The translations under genes were made by a program, and so were the position numbers. Below are positions 9,764 to 19,011 of a DNA stretch of 64,000 nucleotides, piece by piece. A model generated the notes under the pieces. That model did not search any database, had not been told where the DNA came from, and worked only from the letters and a program-made list of their open reading frames with translations. Source of the DNA: Gracilariopsis chorda (taxonomy: Eukaryota; Rhodophyta; Florideophyceae; Gracilariales; Gracilariaceae); the NCBI GenBank assembly GCA_003194525.1, contig NBIV01000301.1, positions 20,646 through 84,645 of the forward strand, read 5' to 3'. The stretch's first letter is position 1. Each line of letters starts with the position of its first letter.

Positions 9764-12103
9764 TTACTTGACCGATTTGAGTTCCATTCCGACGACCATT
9801 TGCAACACTAGAATATTTCTGTTGCACACACCAGTACGCACGATGCTCAGCACGTCAAACGAGAGGATGTCGAGGTTTGGTGCAGTGCTACCGTGGAAGA
9901 GATCATCACCAACGTACTTCTCATTGATGTAGAAATACTCGCCCTTGTAGTCGTCACTTTCGAACGTAACAAAGGTGGTCTTTGCCGCCGACGTGGAACG
10001 ATTTCCTAATATGCACTGAACGGTATTTCTGTAAATGGGCGACTCCTAAAACTCAAAATGCGAGCAATTCGCATATATCAAAATGAGCACAAACACACAT
10101 GTTGAGCGTCATAACGGTCACTGATATTATCGCACAAAATGCAATAGGCCAAGATGTTCAGCTTAGCATTGTCTCCACCTTTTTCAATCTCTGTCCCAAA
10201 ACATGAGACCAACTTCAGTCCTACTGATTTCCCTGCTTAACGGAGAGCTGTCTAAGACTTTAACATTCAAACAAAGGCTTAACTCCGAAGGAATACAACG
10301 TCGAGATCGTCACATTACTCGTTCTGCTTTGCTATTGCCATCAAAGTCCCCGTTTATAGACGTTTTGAATTCAATGTCTGATCAGTCTATGATAACTTTA
10401 ACAGGAATCGATCACGTTACATTCGTGTATCTTCTGAAACTATTCGAATTAGTTTATTACCGATACACTCCACACGCCCGCAATGGGGATATAGGACTAT
10501 GATTCAGCAAAAGTGGTCGTCCCCGCTCGATGACAGCCGAAATGTGCCTTAGTCTTGTGCTTTCCTGGCATTACACAAGAGACGCGATGTGGAATTAGTG
10601 CCTTCTATTCGGAGTTACAAACTCTGTGTGCTTTATGTTTCTTCGGTTTGGGAGGCGTTTGCTACTGCGTGTCTTGTCCCCGACAAGCATGCTACTATAA
10701 AAATGCCAAATCTACTTCAAGTACAAGAATTTAAGGAAGCTATAGAAGCTGAGCAAGTTTGGTTAAGGCAGAAAGCGTTCTGATCGCTCAGAGTGGGTGC
10801 TGTGGTTGGGTTGTGTCAAATCCAGTAGGCAGTTTCGGGCTCTGGTTTGGCGGCATTCGGGTTTTGGTAACCTGTTCGGCGCCAAAAGAGCGAATGCCGC
10901 ATTTTGCGGAACAGCTCGTACGGGGCGGAGGCATCTCCGACTTTCGCATTTTGAGTGCACGCTAAAGCTCTGAATTAATGAATTTGAGTGTGCGCTTTTT
11001 GCGATTTGAGATTTTAGGAGTCGCCCAATGCCTGCCGGATAGGTATAGGTGAAGTCATCTACACAGAGGCTTAGACGCACAGACGGCAGATTGGCCCGCT
11101 CAGAGACAACGGCAAGAGACCATACTGCATACGCACTGTTAATAGAGCAATATGGCTCCCCATTGTCAACCCAAATACCGCCAACGTTGTAGAGCCTATT
11201 CGTCTGCACCATAGAGGTAACGCCCGCCCAAGCACCGTAGAACCTTAGACTGGTCGTATATCCGCCATAATAAGTCCTATTTGCTAGAACAATGACGCCG
11301 TTGAAAGAAGCTTTCGCTTTCTGTCTCAGCCGCCCGGATGCGGACCAATAAAGGATTGCTTTCTTTACCTTTGCTCCCGTCGGCAGTTTCAACCTCGCAG
11401 AGCTTGACTTCCGGTGTTGACAATTCCTCCTGTCCTCGCTGCGACTGAGAGAGTTTCCGATCAGAACATAGTCCCCAGGCCCATCAAACGTGAAGCAATC
11501 TTTCTGCCGACATTGGGATTCCTTAAGAACGGTTCTTGGGCTCGGCAAGCGGTGAGGTGGCTGTGCGTCACGGGTCACTCTTTCAATGCAAATCGTAGCG
11601 ACGTTCGCCATGTTTTTGATGCCGCGAACAAACCCAGATAGGAAGCCGAGACGGCCAGGCTTAACGTTTTCAAACGTGATGTGATCGGGATTGCGGCAGC
11701 CAACGGCTCTGAACACGTCCACGCCGACCTTGGGCGTACCTTGTACGTTAAGATTCATCACTCTGGCGCCAGGCTTGCAAGTGTCCTTGTTCACCTCAGC
11801 GAAGCCGAGAGTGACCCTGTAGTTGAAGCGCTTGTCCACCTTGACGACAAAGGAGATCAAACGATTCATGCGCTGGGTCACGTAGGCGTGGTCGAACTTA
11901 GTGCCGTTGACTCGAAGTGAGGGATTGGAGAAAAGGCCGGGTTGCGGATTGTGGTATTCGATGAGATCGGGTTCGGCTTCGAACGGCCCGATGGCTTCGC
12001 ACCGGGAACCGAGATTGACAGTGTCGTCGAGGAACTTTGCCATTCCGTGGGGCGAAAAGCGACGTGAGGCGCTGAGATTTGCTCTTTTAGGCTGCTGCAA
12101 CAC
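9764..12103 (-). pseudogene. Malectin-like cell-surface protein gene split by a transposon
   Basis: Two coding blocks on the minus strand (12103-11027 and 10036-9764) are separated by a 990-bp transposon. The first block has a malectin-like carbohydrate-binding fold: the segment with FNYRVTLGFAEVN, GARVMNLNVQG and VDVFRAVG matches the usual Y-x-V-x-L-x-FAE ... R-x-F-x-V pattern. A second beta-rich module follows (KKAILYWSASG ... ASFNGVIV ... AWAGVTSMV ... VWSLAVVSE), like surface modules in which an ILYW strand is followed by a WSL-V-V strand. The second block continues it (TFVTFESDDYKGEYFYINEKY ... LDILSFDVLSIV) and ends at TAA 9764-9766. With one copy of the ATT target duplication the join is in frame. 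The 5' end is unclear: the frame is open upstream of 12103 without an ATG, so the first Met of the block or an unseen exon could start it. No signal peptide is visible in the retained part. Likely secreted or surface-bound; the ligand is unknown. Confidence 0.7.
10037..11026. mobile_element. 990-bp non-autonomous TIR transposon (PIF/Harbinger-like), inserted in the malectin-like gene
   Basis: The ends are inverted: GGGCGACTCCTAAAACTCAAA at the left, and GGGCGACTCCTAAAATCTCAAA when the right end is read on the other strand. The element is flanked by the 3-bp direct repeat AAT (10034-10036 and 11027-11029). A 3-bp duplication with G-rich ends fits PIF/Harbinger elements. The interior has only short ORFs and no transposase, so it would need a transposase from elsewhere; Harbinger relics occur at 41.5 and 54.7-56.4 kb. 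The gene's reading frame resumes exactly after removal of the element and one AAT, which confirms the boundaries. Confidence 0.85.
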
Positions 12104-12339
12104 AGAGGAGGCCCATGAAAACGGATATTTTGGGGGACCAACCTGGCCATGGCGACAAGATGGCGATGTTTGGAATGAGCAAAACAGGGATGCATCGAGA
12201 ACTTGGATGTCATGCGGCGCGACCTGCTCCCAAGAAGCTTTTTTGGCTTATCACAGCGAAACAGTGAGGACCGCTGAGCGGTGCATGGTCATCTCAATCT
12301 GTCGGTGAGATTACCATTCAGGACAAACTTGAATACGAT
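12104..12339. other. 5' region of the malectin-like gene
   Basis: The minus strand is open in two frames here. One has an ATG at 12213 but reads out of frame with the malectin block. This could mark a missing exon junction or an indel at the 5' end of the gene. A promoter was not identified. Confidence 0.3.
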
Positions 12340-12495
12340 ATCAATTTCTTTTTTGATTTCTCAAGTATGATATTCATGCATTGCGGGTGATTGGCCGCTC
12401 GACGGGCAACTGTGCGATAAGCATTTTATATCGAAGATCGAGTGCAGACTACGGGGCACGATAAGAGCAGAAATTGGTCCTACTCGCTTTTTGAC
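12340..12495 (+). repeat. Dispersed repeat, copy 3
   Basis: Carries 'tttctcaagtatg', 'gcattgcgggtgattggcc', 'gggcaactgtgcgataagca', 'ttttatatcgaaga' and 'gcagaaattggtcc' in the same order as copy 2. It lies just upstream of the malectin-like gene, in opposite orientation to it. Confidence 0.55.
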
Positions 12496-13298
12496 ATGAC
12501 TCGTACAAAACACAATGGACCTTGAAAGTGCGCTGTCTTTGCCCACGTTGCCTGACTTTCACTCTCCGTTTAAAGGTATAAGCGCAAGAGGATCTTTGGC
12601 TTCACTGGTGGGATCTAACAAATCTCGTATACAGCTGTCGACTTGACTGTTGATATGATGTTGAATTTCACACATTTTTGCTCGGCTGTTCTCCTTCAAA
12701 GCTCTTCAGATTGGCAACACAACTGCCAGACCGCAACCTCGAGCGCGAGAGCTTTCGTTCATGTAGGCCAACTTCCTCGCAAAGCGGTACAGTACCTTCT
12801 TAGAAAGCGTATCTGTTGCGCTCTGTTGCGTACTCCGTTGCATTGGTTACTACTGATGAGAGGTTTGAAACGTCTGCTTTTAGAAATCTGAAGTGCGACA
12901 GACAATCCTGATCTGTCAAACTACTAAATACGCCTTGAAAAGTAGTAGAGGAGATTATCTGGCTTCGCAAGTCGGCTCTGTAAAAGTTGTTGTAGAAGCG
13001 CTGAAACTGATCGTACGAATGATTAAGTACATAGAAGGAATTGCAAAGGTGTGTTGACGGCATCTTATGAGTGTGTTTATTATAGTTTTGCACTGTTTTG
13101 TGCGAGTGTTTTGTGCGAGTGTGTGACGTGACAGTTTCTTTGTGTGGTTGGCAAGGGAGCACTTGGAGTGCATGTTGAGTCTCGTGCTTTCTCGAGATGG
13201 GAGAGATACGCGGGAAGCTACCTACACGTAGCGCTAAAACTGCAACTGCATAAGCTGAATGTCAAGCGGCGATCTTCACATCACTAATGTGCGCCTTT
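12496..13298. other. Intergenic DNA, no gene recognised
   Basis: Overlapping ORFs on the minus strand (12800-13173) lack domains. A short duplication of 'ttttgtgcgagtgt' occurs at about 13097-13122. Nothing else is supported. Confidence 0.4.
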
Positions 13299-13426
13299 GA
13301 AATCATCAAAAAGTGGCCGGAATGTATGCTGGTCTTCCTAGCGAGAGAACGCTTTTTTCACATGAAGCGATCTACACTATGTAGGAATTAGACTGGTGTA
13401 CCCGTAAAAGAGAGAGAGAGAGAGAT
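13299..13426 (+). mobile_element. 5'-truncated LINE copy (3' end only)
   Basis: From 'gaaatcatcaaaaagtggcc' to the (AG)n tail, this stretch matches the last ~115 bp of the full-length LINE at 19012-23170 base for base by eye. Truncation from the 5' end with retention of the 3' tail is typical of target-primed reverse transcription. The tail here is a few AG units longer than in the full copy. Confidence 0.85.
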
Positions 13427-13519
13427 CCCGCGTGCTTCTCTGCGTTGGCCATGCTGAACGCCACTTCCGCCGGGGGCGGGGGGTGCGCAAAAAGCTCGGT
13501 AACGGGTCATTCACAACAA

Positions 13520-13700
13520 AGTGTTTCACTCGGTCTTCATGCGTGCGTTGCGGTTGATTGGCTAAAGTTTACACGTGGGGAACAGAGAACGACGGTAAGC
13601 ATTTCCGTACAGTGCGCTTTGCGTTGCCGTTGATTGGGCACGCATCGGGCAACAGTGCGATAAACAGGTTACGTGGACGAACGCCATCACAGCGTTTTCA
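13520..13700 (+). repeat. Dispersed repeat, copy 4 (internally duplicated)
   Basis: Has two versions of 'gcgttgc(g/c)gttgattgg' (about 13544 and 13618), the second followed by 'cgggcaacagtgcgataaaca'. The 3' blocks of the family are missing. It lies about 280 bp upstream of the secreted-protein gene at 13979. Confidence 0.5.
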
Positions 13701-13978
13701 GCAATTGAGGAACGAGAGAAAAAGTTACCGTTGAGCTCGTAAATTATGAGTCGCACTGACGCGCCATACGCCCCACGTTGTTTGAGAGGTAAACTGTGTC
13801 AAACAAACCCTTACCAACTGTCAACGCACGCTCGGAACGCCAACCGCAGTAAGCAACCCTTGAAAACGAGTCTCTCATCTCTTCTTTATCCGCACGCACA
13901 CGAGTTGAAGCCGCTTCTCTCGAACCACCATCACCGCCGATCCAGCTGCTCGTTCCGTCGCCGCAAGTATCTACCAAA

Positions 13979-14497
13979 ATGATTCGTCTTACTCACGTCA
14001 TTCTCCTCGTGCTTCTAGCCGCCGCAGCACGCTGCCAGGGTGTGCCTCCAGACTTTTGCGTCTCGTTCTTTGATGACTGTGTGCTACGCTTCGCTGGTCA
14101 GGCTGCGCTCGCAACGTTCCCGCTGGCTGCGACGGTCGACAATGTGGCGTTCACTCCCGCAATCGTGTTCCCCGGTGAGCAGATCGGCATCGTGAACAGC
14201 AACGGAGTGATTCCGCAGTTCATTGAGTCTAAGCCGTCGGGAATAACTGCCACCAACGTTACCGCTTTTGGACTTACGCCCACGCAGTTCAAGCCGTTTA
14301 CCATTGTCAACACTACCACGAGCGGTGTGGGCCACGAAACCTTCCAGGGCGCTGTTTCTGTGGCGCAGCGTCGGTGCGTAAGGGTTTACTTCACTTCCGG
14401 ACAAATACTTCAAGGTGGTGTTGTTGTGGACAACGCACAGTTTACACCGGAGGAGGCCGTTGCGGAGAACGTATGTGTGGTGTTCCGTACTAGTTGA
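13979..14497 (+). CDS. Secreted 172-residue protein of unknown family
   Basis: Starts with a strong signal peptide (about residues 1-20, core HVILLVLLAAAARC, cleavage near RCQG|V). The mature part has four cysteines placed as two pairs (DFCVSFFDDC near the start, RRCVRV and ENVCVVF near the end) and alternating hydrophobic residues typical of a beta-sandwich, e.g. FKPFTIVNTT, GAVSVAQRR, GGVVVDNAQF. Asn-Xaa-Ser/Thr sites suggest glycosylation. I do not recognise the family. The start is the only ATG that gives the signal peptide, and it is preceded by CTACCAAA. No TATA box is obvious. The gene is flanked by copies of AGTATCTACCA, one ending at 13976 and a cluster at 14549-14580. Confidence 0.75.
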   Translation: MIRLTHVILLVLLAAAARCQGVPPDFCVSFFDDCVLRFAGQAALATFPLAATVDNVAFTPAIVFPGEQIGIVNSNGVIPQFIESKPSGITATNVTAFGLTPTQFKPFTIVNTTTSGVGHETFQGAVSVAQRRCVRVYFTSGQILQGGVVVDNAQFTPEEAVAENVCVVFRTS

Positions 14498-14548
14498 ATG
14501 GGAAGCTTTGTGAAGGTTGGTAGAAAATAGATGCAGCACGTGATCCTT

Positions 14549-14580
14549 AGTATCTACCAGTATCTACCAATATCTACCAC
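14549..14580 (+). repeat. Short tandem repeat TATCTACCAN x3 after the secreted-protein gene
   Basis: Three 10-bp units (TATCTACCAG, TATCTACCAA, TATCTACCAC). The same AGTATCTACCA occurs at 13966-13976 just before the start codon of the gene. Confidence 0.7.
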
Positions 14581-15781
14581 TCAGAACGTCCTAGTGTACA
14601 GGGCGGTTCAATAAAAATGTGTGCGAAATGTGGCAACATATATAGTGTACGTTCCCAGCTGTCACCTGCCATCGGGTACACACCGGACTTGTGACCTAGC
14701 CGTGTTTGTCGTCACACGAACCATTGCATTCAACGAGTGTAGCCACGGCGACCACGGCGATCAAATGTACATATGGTGTTCATGTTGAGGAGGACGCTTA
14801 TGGTTTGCGATATACAAACCGCTATGAGCTCCGAACATGGAAACATCCCTGATGCTTGAGGGCATCGCCGCGATTGTTTAAGCGTGAGCGGACACTTTGA
14901 AGGGCCTACATGCACTCACTGGTTGCGCAGTCCCTTTGATGTGCGCGCCGGTTGCTTTCCTCGAGAGAGAACGTGATGAAGAGCGAATTGAGCTTGTAAG
15001 ATACGGTGGGGTAGGCCGCTCGTTGTGTTGATTACTTGGCACCGCTGTCAGAGCATCTCCTGGGGATCAACGTGTTTCAAATCCAAATCGCGATCCAAAT
15101 TTGCAACATTTGGATCACGATGCCGCGTATTGCTCTTCGCTGCCAATGCGCTCTGTTGTACAGCGCCAAATCGGCAAATTTTAGCACGACGCCGTTCTGC
15201 TGCCCTCGGTCTCTTGCAGAACGGTACAAGGCGGCATCTTTGCGGTCTTGCCCGCGCGCAGCAATGGGTAGATAGGCTTGGCGATGACAGAACGGCCGTA
15301 CTCTCGTTTTTCATGTGCTATGGCAACGGTTGCCATTTGTGGCCACCTCATATCTCGATTGTACTGAAGCGGTACTGTGTGGAATACATTAAGAATGCGC
15401 CATCGCATGTGCCTCGTGAATTGCATACAAGACGAAACCGATAGAGTTCGAGCGGGCGATAGAGCCCTTTGGCGATTGTCATCATTGCAGTGAGCCCACG
15501 CGAACGGGCACTAGCGCTACCATACAAAGGCCTGGCTGGAGGCCGAGTAAACTGATGGCAAGAGCATGCGGAAGGAGCGAGCGAAGCCCAGCGTTGTGCT
15601 GAATCTGTAACCCGAGCAAAATTGACTTTGTAGAATATAGGGTTAGGATTGCTACCCTCGTCAATATGGCAGTTCATATCGATCAATCATTTACAACTGT
15701 ACCGTGGTTTGGGTTGGACTTTGGGGCAGTCTTGCGTACTTTAGCCTTTTTTGAGTTGGCTAACACACAGGGGCGTTTTCT
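14581..15781. other. Intergenic DNA, no gene recognised
   Basis: ORFs up to 139 codons (15025-15444) overlap others on both strands and have no recognisable features. A loose inverted repeat around 'gatccaaat...atttggatc' lies near 15090-15117. Confidence 0.35.
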
Positions 15782-15938
15782 TGACTGACTATTTTGCCAC
15801 GTGAAGTAGTCATTGGTCAATACTTTTCCAAAATTGTTAGCCAAAAGCCGTCAATAATAATAATAAAATAGGACGACGACTACTCTATTTATCACAGTAG
15901 TCAGACGCGTTCCCCATTATGGCAAAGTAGTTAGTCAC
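15782..15938. mobile_element. MITE-like element, copy 2
   Basis: Left end TGACTGACTATTTTGCCACG and right end, read on the other strand, GTGACTAACTACTTTGCCAT resemble the ends of the element at 3039-3177. The interior is AT-rich with 'ataataataataaaata'. Part of the same left end ('ccacgtgaagtagtc') also occurs alone near 51028. Confidence 0.45.
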
Positions 15939-16629
15939 AAATACGCCGCTGTTTTAGAAAACATTGGCAGCAACTGTGGCGACTCGCTTCGAAAGGGATC
16001 GTTGTTTTCGCCGCTGGGGTGCAAACAGTGTTGAACTACCCTTGGGTAGCCTTGCTGTTATGTAATCTGAGCATTGAGCTCTCACACGCTGAAGAAGAAG
16101 AAACACTCACAACAGTCACCTCGGGGGGGGCGCGCGCGTTTGGTACGAATGGCGCGTTTGTTACGAATGTACCAAGGGCCGTTGCTGGCCTACCCTTAAC
16201 AAGACAAAAAAGCGAACGTATCTGGCAGCCGAGATCTTGGAGGCGTTTTGGACCAGTTCAATGGCTGCTAGTCAGCAACGAAACGACTCCGCATACGAGG
16301 CACCGCATGATTGAATCTTGTGCGCACTGAAGGTTACACAATTCCAAGGTGCTGTTTGGAGTATTCCCGCACCCAACCTGTAATACAGAAAGAGGTCTCG
16401 GGTGTTATGAGCATGGTAATCGATGGGTCTGAATCATGTAAACCTTGCTCGTTGAGTCTGGCCTCCTTCCCAGGAGGACGCCGAGAACTCTCTGAGCTCT
16501 ATAGTGTACGAGAATGTAGCAACCTAGCTAGTGCTCAAGAGAGCTTGTAGTAATTACCACGGACGTAACGTCGACCAGCAAGTCTCTATCTACGGCTGCA
16601 GCTGTGACATAGCTTGTAGCGTTACACAA
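15939..16629. other. Intergenic DNA, no gene recognised
   Basis: Small overlapping ORFs only. A short GC-rich run 'ggggggggcgcgcgcg' lies near 16123-16138. Confidence 0.35.
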
Positions 16630-16880
16630 CCAGTGAGCCTAACTCAACGGTCCAAGTTATCTCATCCTATCCGTGGCGTTTTCGTCGACATCAGTTTTCT
16701 TATTCATTTCTCAAGCATTCCGTTGGGACACAGTGCGATATGGACAAAATATCGAAGAACTCGTGAAATCACTCCAATGCAAAACTGGTTCCTAGCCGTC
16801 GGCTCGGGACCAATTGTGTCCCTGCTCGTGCCCAGTAATCCGCACTCGTTCGTCGCTGTAACTCACATCTACCGAAGGTA
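16630..16880 (+). repeat. Dispersed repeat, copy 5
   Basis: Contains 'taactcaacggtccaagtta', 'tttctcaagcattccg', 'cagtgcgatatgg', 'tatcgaagaactcgtg', 'aaaactggttcc', 'ggctcgggaccaatt' and 'ccgcactcgttcgtcg', so it is near full length, but the CCAAT-type block is deleted. Confidence 0.6.
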
Positions 16881-16979
16881 CCGTTGGTAACTTTGGTACT
16901 TGTCGCACCAAACCAGTGAGCATATCTCAGCCCTCCATAGGTACTGTATCTCACTCCATCGATGACTATTCATACCTGA

Positions 16980-17150
16980 TATTATTCTCGTTTATTCTCT
17001 TTCATTCATTTGTCTAGCTTTCATACCCTGCGGCTGATTGGCTACACTCTACACCTCGGGCAGCAGTGCGATAACTGACCTTATATCAAAGAACTCGTGC
17101 CACCACACCGCTACCGGCCACACGTTCGTCGATGTAATATCTTGTTTAAG
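16980..17150 (+). repeat. Dispersed repeat, copy 6, upstream of the AAA ATPase gene
   Basis: Has 'ctgcggctgattggctaca', 'cgggcagcagtgcgataac', 'cttatatcaaagaactcgtgc' and 'cacacgttcgtcgatgtaa'. It ends about 66 bases before the ATG at 17216, so it probably overlaps the promoter or leader of that gene. Confidence 0.55.
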
Positions 17151-19000
17151 AGTACATACAACACATTGTAGAAGTTACACCTGTAGTAAGGCGAGATGTC
17201 TTCTTAAAGTCATCCATGGCCCTCGAAGGAAACGCGCCTTCACGGTTTAAGTCACGCATGCACTGCCATTCTTTCTATCACTTTCGAAACCAACCTGGAC
17301 ATTCTCCCGCCATGAAGGGAGCAACCGCTCAGAACTGCACCGCCTTCGCGCCAAAGGCCAGTTTGTCACACTTCCCGCCAGACTACGTTGAACATATAGC
17401 ATCCGCACTCAACGTCAAGCCGCAAGCGCTGACCACGCTCACCATCGGCAACGACACCCAGCCGGTCTATACCGCTATACTGGAGTACGCTGCGCATTAC
17501 CATTCTTTTCCCGCTCACCATCAGCAAACCGCACCTCGAAACCTGTCCATAGCACAAAACTCCCCGTTCGAGTCCGCTGCAGGGCCTTATGACAACGATC
17601 TGGATGACAGTTCTGATTTTGCAAACGCTCTTCTGCTCAACGCCGTTTCCATGTCAAGAGGCAGGCGTCTTTCGCGTCAAGCTTTGAGACTCATGCGTGA
17701 GGAATCGGACATACAGCCTGGACGGGGAATTCGAGAGCACAAGTGTCCTAGTGTCGTACCTCGCGTAAGTCTTCATCTTGGTGATTGCGTCGTGCTTTGG
17801 CCACCACCAACCCATCTTATGCCACCCGCCGTCCGCAGTCGTCGTCGCGAACTCTTCGAAATAGCCAAAGCAGCTCAAGAGTACTGTTCACCCTCGAAGA
17901 AGTGGGCGGTTGATGGTGAAGGCGTGCTTCAGGAGCTTGTCCAGTCAACCAGTGCTCCTGCAAACGAAAAAACAAGGGCTAAACCCAATTTGAATCACAT
18001 CAGTGACGACAGGAGCGATCAAATCAACAACGTACAAGACACAGAACGTTTCGACTTGTTCATAGCCCATTACGAGATTGGATTGCCTGTGCAAGATGGA
18101 GATGGTTCGACAGTAACGGAACGCAAAATACTCCTTGCCACATCGAATGGGGTGCCGGCTCTCACCACCTTTTTCTCTGGTGTGACAGCGTGGAGGTTTG
18201 AAAAAGATCGCATTCGTAAGCACAAACATTGTTGTTATGAGTTATACCGCTTTCGTTCCGAATGCAGCAGAGGATTCTGGGAATCGCAGGGACATCGTCA
18301 TGCTCGACCGATAGATTCAGTTGTTCTCGCTGAGGGACAAATGGACAATATTTTGGATGACGTGACCAATTTTCTTCAGTATTCCACCAGGAAGTGGTTT
18401 TCTAGTCACGGCCTCTCGCACAGACGCAGTTACCTATTCTACGGCAAACCCGGTACGGGAAAGACGAGCACCATTCGAGCCATTGCGGGCGAATTCGGAT
18501 TGAATTGCTGTTTTCTATCCATGACGGACGCCAGCTTCAGCAATCAAATGTTGTTTGACGCGCTGCGAGAGATCCCATCCAACGCTTTGCTGGTGTTGGA
18601 GGACGTCGATAGTCTTTTCCACAACGACCGTTCCAGCAAAGTCTCGCCGTCGCTAACATTTTCATGAATGTTGAATTCGTTGGACGGAATCGCCAGTAGT
18701 GACGGTGTAATCACTGTGATGACTACGAACCATATGGAGCGCTTGGAGTCGGCACTGATTCGCGGCGGACGCGTAGATCGACGGTTCCATTTCGACTGGC
18801 CATCGGAGCGACAGCTGCAGAGGCTGTTCTTGACGTATTACAAGGATGCATCGGAGGAGCTGGCAGCAGAATTCGCTCGTGCAGTGTTTGAGCGGCCGGA
18901 GGGTATCGAAGCGCGTAGCATCGCGACGTTGCAGCAGTTGTTCGTGTACTTCCGCGAAACCCCGGCGAAGGATTGCGTCGTTGGCGTGGACGAGTTCTTT

Positions 19001-19011
19001 GAGATGCACTT
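19001..19011 (+). repeat. LINE target-site duplication, left copy
   Basis: GAGATGCACTT is repeated at 23171-23181 directly after the (AG)n tail. The first GAG could be shared with the tail, so the true duplication is 9-11 bp. Confidence 0.8.

Noticed and set aside
18665-18667. TGA in the AAA gene read as selenocysteine or as an alternative code
   Set aside because: The conserved residue here is Gly, there is no selenoprotein precedent in this family, and other genes in the window use TGA as the natural stop.
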